From an uncultured Bacteroidales bacterium (GTDB lineage: Bacteria > Bacteroidota > Bacteroidia > Bacteroidales > Bacteroidaceae), in NCBI GenBank assembly GCA_937914945.1, contig CALGJF010000041.1, positions 20,095 through 84,094 of the forward strand: 64,000 nt of DNA. The letters are read 5' to 3'. The first letter of the stretch is position 1, and every line of letters begins with the position of its first letter. Position numbers and translations under genes: made by a program. The notes under the pieces were generated by a model. It was given only the letters and a program-made list of their open reading frames with translations, made no database searches and was not told the origin of the DNA. Below are positions 9,234-16,672 of the stretch, piece by piece.

Positions 9234-9264
9234 TTTGCAGATTAAAAAATAATGCATACCTTTG
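9234..9264 (+). promoter_or_regulatory. Bacteroides-type promoter of tRNA-Asp
   Basis: -33 TTTG at 9234-9237, 19-bp spacer, -7 TACCTTTG at 9257-9264. This is a full match to the Bacteroides consensus and ends 34 bp before the tRNA. Confidence 0.75.
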
Positions 9265-9298
9265 CACTCGCTTTGAGACAAAAACAGAGCAACATAAT

Positions 9299-9372
9299 GG
9301 TGCGTTAGTTCAGTTGGTTAGAATACATGCCTGTCACGCATGGGGTCACGGGTTCGAGTCCCGTACGCACCG
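9299..9372 (+). tRNA. tRNA-Asp (GTC)
   Basis: A 74-base cloverleaf: acceptor GGTGCGT (9299-9305) pairs with ACGCACC (9365-9371), discriminator G, loop CTGTCAC giving anticodon GTC, and T-arm GGTTCGAGTCC. CCA is not encoded. Its own promoter precedes it and a terminator follows. Confidence 0.97.
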
Positions 9373-9373
9373 C

Positions 9374-9408
9374 AAAAAGCCTTTCAGTTACACTGAGAGG
9401 CTTTTTTG
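9374..9408 (+). terminator. Terminator of tRNA-Asp
   Basis: AAAAAGCCTTTCAGT pairs with ACTGAGAGGCTTTTT around a 3-base loop, ending in a T run directly after the tRNA. Confidence 0.85.
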
Positions 9409-9495
9409 TTTGTGTTTGCCCTAAAAGCAGTGAAAAGAATTTTGCAAATGCCGGCAAAAAGATTTTCTTTGCAAAAACAAACAGACACTGCTACT

Positions 9496-10605
9496 ATGAA
9501 CAGATACAGGGAGATTGAGAGCGAGGAAATGCTGCGCCCGCTTATTAAAGCGGGAAGTGTGTTGGAACACTTTGCTTTCCAGAACATTAAATTCGGCGAA
9601 GAGGCATTGCTATGTCGTTTTAAGGATTGCATATTTTTCGGGTGCAGCATGCCGGCCGAAATGCGCGACGCGTTACCGGCCGACTGTTATCTGTTGCCGG
9701 CACTCCCTGTTCCCTTTAACATATTCCCGGCAAGGCTTTATTCCGCAAGGGAGCTTTATGCAGGATACGATTACAGCAACCCCGACAGCTTTGGCACATG
9801 CTACGACTCACGCATCTACAAACACTACATGCAGTGTGGCAAGCAGGCTTGCGATATTGCCGAAACGCTTGCCCGCACGCTGCACGACCACTCCATGAGC
9901 GATGCTCTGCACGACCTGCTTGCATTGCACGACGAGCGCCGCATTGTAGCCATCATGGGCGGGCACTCGCTACTGCGCACCGACAGCATGTATCGCAAGG
10001 TGGTGCTTGCAAGCAAATGGCTGGCAGAGCGAGGTTGCGTAATAGTCAGCGGCGGAGGCCCTGGGGCCATGGAGGCATCGCACCTTGGCGCATGGCTTGC
10101 CAATTACCCCGACAGCGCAGCAGATGAAGCACTTGCCATGCTTGCCCAGGCGCCATCCTACAAAGACAAGGAGTGGCTGCCCACGGCATTTGAAATCATG
10201 GAAAAAATGCCACGCAGAAAAGAAGGGTGCAGCATAGGCATCCCCACATGGTATTACGGACACGAGCCCGCCACCCCATTTGCCACACACATAGCCAAAT
10301 ATTTCGACAACAGCATAAGAGAGGATACACTTGTAACAATAGCCAAGGGCGGTATTATATATGCTCCCGGCAGCGCGGGTACCATGCAGGAGATTTTCCA
10401 GGATGCCGCACAGAACCACTACCTCACATGTGGATACGAAAGCCCTATGGTGTTCCTGGGCAAAGATTATTGGTGTAGCGAACTGCCTATTTATCCGCTA
10501 CTGAAAGAGCTACACGGCAAGGGATGTTACAAAAATCTGTTGCTCACACTCACCGACCACGCCCATGAGGCCGTAAACGCCATAATGGAGTTTGCGGAGC
10601 GGTAG
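9496..10605 (+). CDS. LOG-family (lysine-decarboxylase-like) nucleotide-binding protein
   Basis: 369 residues from the ATG at 9496; the frame runs back into the tRNA terminator, so an earlier start is unlikely. The Rossmann-like LOG core lies in the second half: VAIMGGHSLLR, VSGGGPGAMEASHLG, and PGSAGTMQEIFQDAAQ, the family's PGGxGTxxE site with Ser-Ala for Gly-Gly. LOG enzymes cleave nucleoside 5'-monophosphates (cytokinin-type phosphoribohydrolases). The ~150-residue N-terminal part is not recognised, and the protein is longer than plain LOG proteins (about 180-220). It lies between two tRNA genes. Confidence 0.8.
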   Translation: MNRYREIESEEMLRPLIKAGSVLEHFAFQNIKFGEEALLCRFKDCIFFGCSMPAEMRDALPADCYLLPALPVPFNIFPARLYSARELYAGYDYSNPDSFGTCYDSRIYKHYMQCGKQACDIAETLARTLHDHSMSDALHDLLALHDERRIVAIMGGHSLLRTDSMYRKVVLASKWLAERGCVIVSGGGPGAMEASHLGAWLANYPDSAADEALAMLAQAPSYKDKEWLPTAFEIMEKMPRRKEGCSIGIPTWYYGHEPATPFATHIAKYFDNSIREDTLVTIAKGGIIYAPGSAGTMQEIFQDAAQNHYLTCGYESPMVFLGKDYWCSELPIYPLLKELHGKGCYKNLLLTLTDHAHEAVNAIMEFAER

Positions 10606-10672
10606 CCGCATTGTCAGGGATGTGATTTCATGCAAAAAAAAGAGCCCGCTGTAACAAAATTGGCAATTGATA

Positions 10673-10703
10673 TCTGTTTTTTGAAAAAATAGTATTACCT
10701 TTG
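10673..10703 (+). promoter_or_regulatory. Promoter of tRNA-Ala
   Basis: -7 TACCTTTG at 10696-10703 is identical to the tRNA-Asp box. A TCTG at 10673-10676 (one base from TTTG) gives the same 19-bp spacer. Confidence 0.6.
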
Positions 10704-10724
10704 TGCCGATCAAAGAAATAACCC

Positions 10725-10798
10725 GGGGCATTAGCTCATCTGGCTAGAGCGTTTGACTGGCAGTCAAAAGGTGACGAGTTCGACTCTCGTATGCTCCA
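10725..10798 (+). tRNA. tRNA-Ala (GGC)
   Basis: A 74-base cloverleaf: acceptor GGGGCAT (10725-10731) pairs with ATGCTCC (10791-10797), discriminator A. It contains the G3-U70 wobble pair that is the alanine identity element. Anticodon loop CTGGCAG gives GGC. CCA is not encoded. Confidence 0.97.
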
Positions 10799-10801
10799 CG
10801 G

Positions 10802-10830
10802 AAGGACAGCTGCAAATGCTGTCCTTTTTA
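10802..10830 (+). terminator. Terminator of tRNA-Ala
   Basis: AGGACAGC / GCTGTCCT arms (core 10804-10810 with 10818-10824), 7-base loop, then TTTTTA. The stop codon of the opposing zinc-ribbon gene (10828-10830) lies inside its T run. Confidence 0.85.
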
Positions 10831-11025
10831 TTTTATCACAACCTCTGAACCACAATATTTACAAGTGGGCACCGCACGCTCATACTTTTCTACGCAGAAA
10901 GAACATATATTACCACATTGAGGGCACACATAACTTTGCCGCCCAAGCAAACAGGACAACAAACGCAGGCGGTACATGCGCATTCCACACTTTTCGCATT
11001 TCACAAAGCGCGAGAAAAAAACCAT
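10828..11025 (-). CDS. Small zinc-ribbon protein
   Basis: 65 residues from the ATG at 11025; the frame can extend nine codons to a TTG at 11052. Four CxxC pairs are seen: CEKC, CPQC, CSFC and CKYC, typical of a double zinc ribbon, with a basic stretch (RMYRLRLLSCLLGRQ) between the first two. The fold suggests a nucleic-acid or protein-binding role; no named family was recognised. An AAGAGAAACAG purine stretch precedes the ATG. It converges on tRNA-Ala. The evenly placed Cys pairs make chance coding unlikely. Confidence 0.65.
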   Translation of the reverse strand: MVFFSRFVKCEKCGMRMYRLRLLSCLLGRQSYVCPQCGNICSFCVEKYERAVPTCKYCGSEVVIK

Positions 11026-11161
11026 CTGTTTCTCTTTTTTATACAGCAACAACTATTCTCTTCGTTTTGTTGATTCCCCGTAAAAAAGCAAGCCACAACA
11101 CCGCATTCATTTATTTTAACACAATTTAACATCGGGGGGGTAATTTTAGGAGTTTTAATTG

Positions 11162-11169
11162 TACTTTTG
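11162..11169 (+). promoter_or_regulatory. -7 box of the exported caspase/transglutaminase operon
   Basis: TACTTTTG matches TAnnTTTG. No clear -33 TTTG is seen at 18-21 bp. A leader of about 100 bases separates it from the ATG at 11276. Confidence 0.5.
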
Positions 11170-11275
11170 CGCGGGTGCCTATACCATTTTGCAGAGTTTT
11201 TAACACTTTTATATAAAAAGAATGTTAATAAATCGCTTCGATAAAAATATATAGAACCATTAATAAATTACTACT

Positions 11276-11947
11276 ATGAAGAATTTATTTATCGCATTAG
11301 GATTGGTGTTGCTTATTGGCAGCCCCGCATTTGCACAATCACAAAAGGAGATTATGAAAGAGCGTATGGAATTACAAAAACTAACACGCTCTGCATTGAA
11401 AGAGAAAGCATCAAAGGATGCCAGAAAAGAGGCTAAAAGACTGCAAAAAGAGGATTGGCAGGCTGCTCCCGGAGCACTGCCCATTGAGCGCCAGCTCGAC
11501 CGCTCATACATGATGCAGATGGAATACGACGATAACGGTTTCCCTAAATACCTTATGGGAGAGGCTATGAGTATTGGTGAAAATTATGATGGAGCCAAAA
11601 TGCAGGCTTTGGAACTTGCCAAGCAGAACCTTGCCGGACAGATTCAGACCGAGATTACAGCACTTGTAGAGAACAATGTAGGTAACAAGCAACTGACAGC
11701 AGAGCAAGCAGCCACTGTTACCAGCACAGTTATGGGAGCTAAAAACCTTATCTCACAGAGCATAGGGCGTGTAATTACCGTAATGGAGGTTTATCGCACC
11801 AAAAAGAACAGGAACAAAGAGGTTCTCGTGAGAGTTGCTTATAATGCCGAGATGGCAAAAGATGCTGCCAAAAAAGCTGTACGTGAGGAACTGGAACAAA
11901 AAGGCGAAGGCCTTATTGACCAGATTGACAACATTATGGGTTGGTAA
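11276..11947 (+). CDS. Exported LPP20-like protein, first gene of the caspase operon
   Basis: 223 residues. Signal peptide MKNLFIALGLVLLIGSPAFA, cleavage before QSQKE. Residues about 25-75 are strongly charged and helical (RSALKEKASKDARKEAKRL). From about 100 the protein resembles the LPP20-type fold (MQALELAKQNLAGQIQTEI, then a Lys-rich EVLVRVAYNAEMA strand), found in outer-membrane-associated proteins that act on polymers or assemblies. Ends with an amphipathic helix. Only 15 bp separate it from the DUF4384-type gene. Function unknown; family assignment is by pattern only. Confidence 0.7.
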   Translation: MKNLFIALGLVLLIGSPAFAQSQKEIMKERMELQKLTRSALKEKASKDARKEAKRLQKEDWQAAPGALPIERQLDRSYMMQMEYDDNGFPKYLMGEAMSIGENYDGAKMQALELAKQNLAGQIQTEITALVENNVGNKQLTAEQAATVTSTVMGAKNLISQSIGRVITVMEVYRTKKNRNKEVLVRVAYNAEMAKDAAKKAVREELEQKGEGLIDQIDNIMGW

Positions 11948-11962
11948 TTCACAATCTACGAT

Positions 11963-12850
11963 ATGAGATTTTTGGTAAAGTTATTACCCATTATAATCTC
12001 CATTGCAGGCCTTTTTATCTGCACCGAGAGCCATGCGCAGCGTGCAAAAGATGTGAGCGCCGAATACACATATGTGGCAGAAGCCAACATATCATTGAGC
12101 GAAGCAAAACGTATTGCAGCCGAACGTGCCCGAGTGGAAGCCCTTGCCAGCGAGTTTGGCACCAATGTAAGCCAAACAAACACTACGCAAATTAAGAATA
12201 GCGAGAGCGATTCAAGGCTCGACTTTTTGTCAATAGGCAGCAGCGAGGTTAAAGGCGAGTGGTTGCGCGACACCAAGGAACCCAAATACGAAGTGAGCCT
12301 CACCGACAATAACATTATTGTAAAGGTAACCGTTTGGGGCGAGGCAAGAGAGATTAAATCGGCATCCGTGGAACTTGATGTTGCCATTCTGCGCAATGGC
12401 AAAGCAAAAAACTACGCAAGCGAGGAGTTTACTGAAGGCGATGACATGTATGTTTACTTGAAATCTCCTATCGACGGATATACAGCCGTCTATCTTGTCG
12501 ATGAAGAACAAGAAGCCTATTGCTTGCTGCCATACAGCCAGGATGGCAGCGGGCAATTTGAAATAAAAGGTGGGGAAGAGTATATATTCTTTGATATTGA
12601 GCAAGGAAAAACAGAGGAGGAGCGCAACCTTATCGACCAGCTCACCTTAACCTGCGCAAAGGATATCGAACATAACCAAATTTATGTGATATTCTCGTCG
12701 GAGGAATTTATAAAGGCAAATGACACACAGCGCGGCGAGTTAATTCCGCGCAGCCTGCCATTTAAGGATTTCCAAAAATGGCTCACAAAGAACAGAATAA
12801 GCGACCACAAAATGACTGTTGTGAACAAGCTTATCAAAATAAGCAAATAG
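11963..12850 (+). CDS. Exported protein with FlgT/LPP20-like N-terminus and DUF4384-like C-terminus
   Basis: 295 residues with a signal peptide (LPIIISIAGLFICTESHAQ). Residues about 30-125 carry the SLSEAKRIAAERARVEALAS motif of LPP20/FlgT-like domains and end in the strand IIVKVTVWGEARE. Residues about 130-265 match the DUF4384 pattern (FTEGDDMYVYLKSPIDGYTAVYLVD, then AYCLLPY and DQLTLTCA). DUF4384 is known as a partner of caspase-like peptidases, and one lies four genes downstream. The gap to the next gene is 1 bp, implying translational coupling. Confidence 0.75.
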   Translation: MRFLVKLLPIIISIAGLFICTESHAQRAKDVSAEYTYVAEANISLSEAKRIAAERARVEALASEFGTNVSQTNTTQIKNSESDSRLDFLSIGSSEVKGEWLRDTKEPKYEVSLTDNNIIVKVTVWGEAREIKSASVELDVAILRNGKAKNYASEEFTEGDDMYVYLKSPIDGYTAVYLVDEEQEAYCLLPYSQDGSGQFEIKGGEEYIFFDIEQGKTEEERNLIDQLTLTCAKDIEHNQIYVIFSSEEFIKANDTQRGELIPRSLPFKDFQKWLTKNRISDHKMTVVNKLIKISK

Positions 12851-12851
12851 C

Positions 12852-14411
12852 ATGAAACGAGGTATTATTTTTTTGACACTCATTATCTGTACGTTTTGCA
12901 TAAATATATGCCAAGCGCAAAACGACTTTGTTGAAAGATACAAAGCCTTCAACAAGGATGCACAGCAGAAATACAGCAATTTCAGAGACGAGTGCAACAA
13001 GAAATATGCCGAATTTATCAAAGAGGCGTGGGTAAAATTCAAAGCCCTGCCCCCAAAACCTGCACCAAAAGACGAGAAGCCCGCTCCACCTGTGAACTAT
13101 GAGCCTGAAAAGGAAAAAGAAGAGCCACAGAACGAGAATGCACAGCAAGACAAGCATATTGAAGAGACCCCACCTTTGGAGCAAGAGAATGAAGAGCAAA
13201 GCAACCAAGGGCAATGCGATAAAGAGCTCCCGGTTGTAGAGGTTATTCCCCAAATAGAGCCCAAGGCACAGCCAAAGCCCGTTGCCCCCATAGAAGAGGA
13301 GCCAACATCCGAACCCGAAGAGGGGTACAAATTCTCGTTCTATGGCACCGATGCCAAAGTGAGGATTGGAGAGCGACAGCGTTTCAGCCTGCCCGACAGC
13401 AATAACAACAGAATAGCCGAGGCGTGGAATTTCTGTTCAGACAACTACAACAATGTAATACGCGACTGCTTGCTGTTGCGCCACAAGCACAACCTTTGCG
13501 ATTGGGCCTATCTGCAAATGATAAAGGAACTAAGCTATAGCTTCTTTGGCAAGCAGAGCAACGAGGCAGCCCTGATGACAGCATTCATCTACTGTCAATC
13601 GGGCTACAAGATAAAGCTTGCCTCGCACAACAACCGCTTGTACTTCATGGTGGGAAGCAACCATATTATTTACGAAAAAAGCTATTTCAGGGTGGACAAT
13701 ACATACTATTTCCCTATTGATTGCGACGCGCCCGAACTTGCAATATGCCCAGCCAACTACCCGAAGGAACAAGAACTATCGCTGTGGATTCAGAAAGAGC
13801 CAAAGCTAAACATCGTAACAAGCCAAGAGAGAGAACTTGTGAGTGGGCGTTACCCCGAAACAGCCCTCAAGGTGAGTGTGAACAAAAATATGCTCGATTT
13901 TTACACCACGTACCCCACATCGGAGGTAAACGACAATCCGGTGTCGCGCTGGGCCATATATGCCGACACCCCTCTTAACGAGGAGGTAAAAAAGCAGATG
14001 TACCCCGCGCTTGCTAAGAGCATTGAAGGCAAGGAGCTACTTGAACAGGTAAACATTCTGCTGAATTTTGTGCAGACGGCATTCGTCTATGATTATGACG
14101 ACAAGATTTGGGGATACGATCGTTGCTTCTTTGCCGAAGAGACACTCTTCTACCCCTACTGCGACTGCGAGGACCGTTCGGTACTCTTCTCACGCCTTGT
14201 ACGCGATCTTGTAGGGCTTCAAGTAGTACTCGTTTACTACCCTAACCACTTGGCCACCGCCGTGTGCTTTGGCAATGAGAGCAAGGGCGATTATCTGACT
14301 GTGGGAGGGAAACCATTCACAATATGCGACCCCACATACATTGGGGCACCCGTGGGCCGAAGCATGCCCAATTTAAGGGATGCGGAAACCATGGTATATC
14401 CACTAAACTGA
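12852..14411 (+). CDS. Exported transglutaminase-like cysteine protein
   Basis: 519 residues. Signal peptide (IICTFCINICQAQ), a charged helical segment to about 75, then a Pro/Glu/Lys-rich linker (about 75-160). The C-terminal part carries the transglutaminase-like triad: YPYCDCEDRS (Cys437 or Cys439), PNHLATAV (His466) and ICDPTYIG (Asp493), in correct order and spacing. Such enzymes cleave, transfer or crosslink peptides; the prokaryotic ones are often proteases or peptide ligases. It lies between the DUF4384-like and TRL-like genes. An exported enzyme acting in the periplasm or at the surface is likely; substrate unknown. Confidence 0.8.
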   Translation: MKRGIIFLTLIICTFCINICQAQNDFVERYKAFNKDAQQKYSNFRDECNKKYAEFIKEAWVKFKALPPKPAPKDEKPAPPVNYEPEKEKEEPQNENAQQDKHIEETPPLEQENEEQSNQGQCDKELPVVEVIPQIEPKAQPKPVAPIEEEPTSEPEEGYKFSFYGTDAKVRIGERQRFSLPDSNNNRIAEAWNFCSDNYNNVIRDCLLLRHKHNLCDWAYLQMIKELSYSFFGKQSNEAALMTAFIYCQSGYKIKLASHNNRLYFMVGSNHIIYEKSYFRVDNTYYFPIDCDAPELAICPANYPKEQELSLWIQKEPKLNIVTSQERELVSGRYPETALKVSVNKNMLDFYTTYPTSEVNDNPVSRWAIYADTPLNEEVKKQMYPALAKSIEGKELLEQVNILLNFVQTAFVYDYDDKIWGYDRCFFAEETLFYPYCDCEDRSVLFSRLVRDLVGLQVVLVYYPNHLATAVCFGNESKGDYLTVGGKPFTICDPTYIGAPVGRSMPNLRDAETMVYPLN

Positions 14412-14457
14412 GAACTAGAGTATAAATACTAATATTAACATTAAAAACAGAAATGCT

Positions 14458-14745
14458 ATGAAAAAGATTTTCAAATTCGCGATGGCTATAGCAATAGCTG
14501 CAACATTCGCAAGCTGCGCTTCAAGTACAACACCTATTGCAGCAACATCAAACCCTGTAGGTAACAAATGCGGTATTGCCTCTACAACAAAATTTCTCTA
14601 TATCTTCGGTGGTTCTACCAACGTTGGTATAAACAGAGCAGCCAAAGAGGGTGGTATTACCAGAATTTCACACGTTGATTTTGTGCAGAGCAGCTTCTTG
14701 GGCGGCCTCGTTACAACATTCAAGACTTGCGTTTACGGCGAATAA
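14458..14745 (+). CDS. TRL-like small lipoprotein
   Basis: 95 residues. Lipoprotein signal with lipobox FASC (Cys about 20), then a short Gly/Ser/Thr-rich body with two repeats of hydrophobic turns (ATTKFLYIFGGSTNVGINRAA is split by a Gly-Gly, and SSFLGGLVTTFKTCVYGE closes it). This pattern fits TRL-like (tRNA-associated locus) proteins of unknown function. A hairpin with a T run follows (14759-14801), so it may be made in larger amounts than the genes downstream. Codon use is simple and AT-rich compared with neighbours. Confidence 0.7.
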   Translation: MKKIFKFAMAIAIAATFASCASSTTPIAATSNPVGNKCGIASTTKFLYIFGGSTNVGINRAAKEGGITRISHVDFVQSSFLGGLVTTFKTCVYGE

Positions 14746-14758
14746 TTCATTAGAATAT

Positions 14759-14801
14759 AAAGGGGTGCCGTCAATTCAATATTTGCCGGCACTCCTTTTA
14801 G
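14759..14801 (+). terminator. Intercistronic hairpin: terminator or attenuator after the TRL-like gene
   Basis: Arms at 14759-14770 and 1487-equivalent 14787-14798 form 12 pairs with one G-T, followed by TTTTA. It lies 13 bp after the TRL stop and 7 bp before the next start codon, so some transcripts may stop here. Confidence 0.6.
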
Positions 14802-14808
14802 CATAACA

Positions 14809-15312
14809 ATGAGACTACTACTCCTTTTTATAATTGTGCCATTTGCAACATTATGCCATGCACAATCGGTTGAGAAACGATATACCAATTTCATAGGCAA
14901 CAATGGCATTGTCTATTTCTTCTATCCAAAGAAACTGAAAAAGCTGGAAGGAATGGAAAAATTCAGCTACGACATAACCTGCTCCTCGAAAAGCGATACA
15001 GCTATACTGAATTTCTCAATATACTCTCTGGAGCCGGCAGAAACAAAGAAATTAACAATGCACAATGGCAACGACAGCATCGAATCCATCAGTTGCAAAA
15101 CACTTTTCGTAGATGTTGAGGATAAGGGATATAAAACAAGGTGCAGCACAACCTTTCTATTATCCGACCTTAAAAAGATGTATAAGAATAAAAGCACACT
15201 TTACTTCAAACTACTGCTAAAAGAAGGTATTGCCTGCAAAGCAAACTACAGAAAAAGAGAGTGGGAAAAAGAATCATCCGTTATCACCAGAATATTAAAT
15301 TCAATTTATTAA
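14809..15312 (+). CDS. Exported protein of unknown function
   Basis: 167 residues with a signal peptide (LLLLFIIVPFATLCHAQ). The rest is a beta-rich, Lys/Ser-rich domain with four cysteines (ITCSS, ISCKT, TRCST and IACKA) that could form two disulfides. No family recognised. It lies between the TRL-like gene and the caspase-like gene, 11 bp upstream of the latter, and may be a partner or inhibitor of it; this is a guess from position. Confidence 0.7.
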   Translation: MRLLLLFIIVPFATLCHAQSVEKRYTNFIGNNGIVYFFYPKKLKKLEGMEKFSYDITCSSKSDTAILNFSIYSLEPAETKKLTMHNGNDSIESISCKTLFVDVEDKGYKTRCSTTFLLSDLKKMYKNKSTLYFKLLLKEGIACKANYRKREWEKESSVITRILNSIY

Positions 15313-15323
15313 TCTATACAATT

Positions 15324-16601
15324 ATGAAAAAGAACACTTTAAGCATAATCATACTGGCAATAATGATCTGTTTTGCCTGCAATGTTTCTGCACAAGGTTT
15401 TTTAGACGGCATGCTGAACTCTTCAAAGGAGAGCATCACACAAACCATGAACGATTTTAAGACATGGAACGGTGGTAGAGCCGTTAAAATCAAACTGACA
15501 GGAACACTTGAAGAAAATGTTGTCATGACAGTGGGAGAAACAGGCAGAAAAGAGACTATCAGCTCTCTGCCTTATGAGTTCAAGGTAACCAAAAAGGATT
15601 TGCCTTTGAAACTCAGTTTCACAACAAAAAAAGGTGGCAAATATGCAACAATCAATGTACCCAAGAAGGCAACCGATAACATCGGCCACGTATATCTGTT
15701 GAAACCCGACCAACAATATTTCTATGCAAACAACGGCATCCCGCAACAACAGGTGCAGCAGCCTGTAGTTGTACCCGAAAAAGAGGTGGCACAAACGAAC
15801 GATGCGCCTGAATTTGAACTTAAGGGTATAAACCTTGCTCCTAAAACAAATGTAAAGAACCAGAATACATTTGCCATTATCATTGCAAATGAGAATTACG
15901 AAATGGCAACAAAGGTTGACATGGCAACAAACGACGGTCTTGCAATGAAGGAGTATTTCCACAAGACATTCGGACTATCGGAAAACCAAGTACTCTACTA
16001 CCCCGATGCCACATATGGAAAGATAAACAAGGCTGTAAAGGATATGAAGAATATTGCCGACGCCTTTGAAGGCAATATAAACCTAATATTCTACTACGCC
16101 GGACACGGTATCCCCGACAATGCCACAAAGGATGCCTACCTGATGCCTGTTGATGCCGATGGTTCCGATGTTTCGGTGTGCTACTCTTTGAAGAAATTAT
16201 ACAAGGAGATTGACGATATGAAACTGAAACAGGCCGTAGTATTCCTTGATGCATGCTTTAGCGGAGCCAAACGAGACGGCGATATGGTTATTGCAGCCAG
16301 AGGCGTGGCCATTAAACCAAAAGAGGAGAAACCAAGTGGCAGCACCATTGTATTCTCGGCTGCATCTGACGAAGAGACAGCTTTTGCTTACGAGGAGAAG
16401 AAGCATGGTCTTTTCACATATCACATATTGGATATATTCCAAAAGAGAAAAAACAAAGTTACAATTGGAGAACTTGCCGATTATATCACAAAGAATGTGG
16501 CAAAGCAATCTATCCTCATCAACGGAAAGAAACAGACTCCAAATGTACTTGTACCCCAGCAGATGGGCAGCAACTGGAGAAATCTGAAATTAGCATTCTA
16601 A
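15324..16601 (+). CDS. Exported caspase-like (C14, metacaspase-type) peptidase
   Basis: 425 residues from the ATG at 15324, chosen for the signal peptide MKKNTLSIIILAIMICFACNVSAQ; an upstream frame overlaps the previous gene. Residues about 45-145 form a beta domain, about 145-190 a Gln/Pro/Val linker, and about 195 onward the C14 domain: FAIIIANENYE, catalytic YYAGHG (His261) and FLDACFSG (Cys311), GSTIVFSAASDEE and HGLFTYHIL. Both catalytic residues are present, so it should be active, probably cutting after Arg/Lys as metacaspases do. Last gene of the operon; a strong bidirectional terminator follows. Confidence 0.9.
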   Translation: MKKNTLSIIILAIMICFACNVSAQGFLDGMLNSSKESITQTMNDFKTWNGGRAVKIKLTGTLEENVVMTVGETGRKETISSLPYEFKVTKKDLPLKLSFTTKKGGKYATINVPKKATDNIGHVYLLKPDQQYFYANNGIPQQQVQQPVVVPEKEVAQTNDAPEFELKGINLAPKTNVKNQNTFAIIIANENYEMATKVDMATNDGLAMKEYFHKTFGLSENQVLYYPDATYGKINKAVKDMKNIADAFEGNINLIFYYAGHGIPDNATKDAYLMPVDADGSDVSVCYSLKKLYKEIDDMKLKQAVVFLDACFSGAKRDGDMVIAARGVAIKPKEEKPSGSTIVFSAASDEETAFAYEEKKHGLFTYHILDIFQKRKNKVTIGELADYITKNVAKQSILINGKKQTPNVLVPQQMGSNWRNLKLAF

Positions 16602-16616
16602 CAACTATCATATAAA

Positions 16617-16657
16617 AAACAGTAATCCAACCCGCGGGTTGGATTACTGTTTTTTTA
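16617..16657. terminator. Bidirectional terminator between the caspase gene and fcl
   Basis: 16619-16650 is a perfect 32-bp palindrome with an A-rich 5' flank and a T run 3', so it ends transcription from both sides: 18 bp after the caspase stop and 23 bp beyond the fcl stop. Confidence 0.9.
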
Positions 16658-16672
16658 TATAGATATGCTTCG

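Noticed and set aside
12852..14411. Pro/Glu-rich TonB-like protein
   Set aside because: The Pro/Glu/Lys linker resembles TonB, but there is no TonB C-terminal domain; a transglutaminase triad follows instead.
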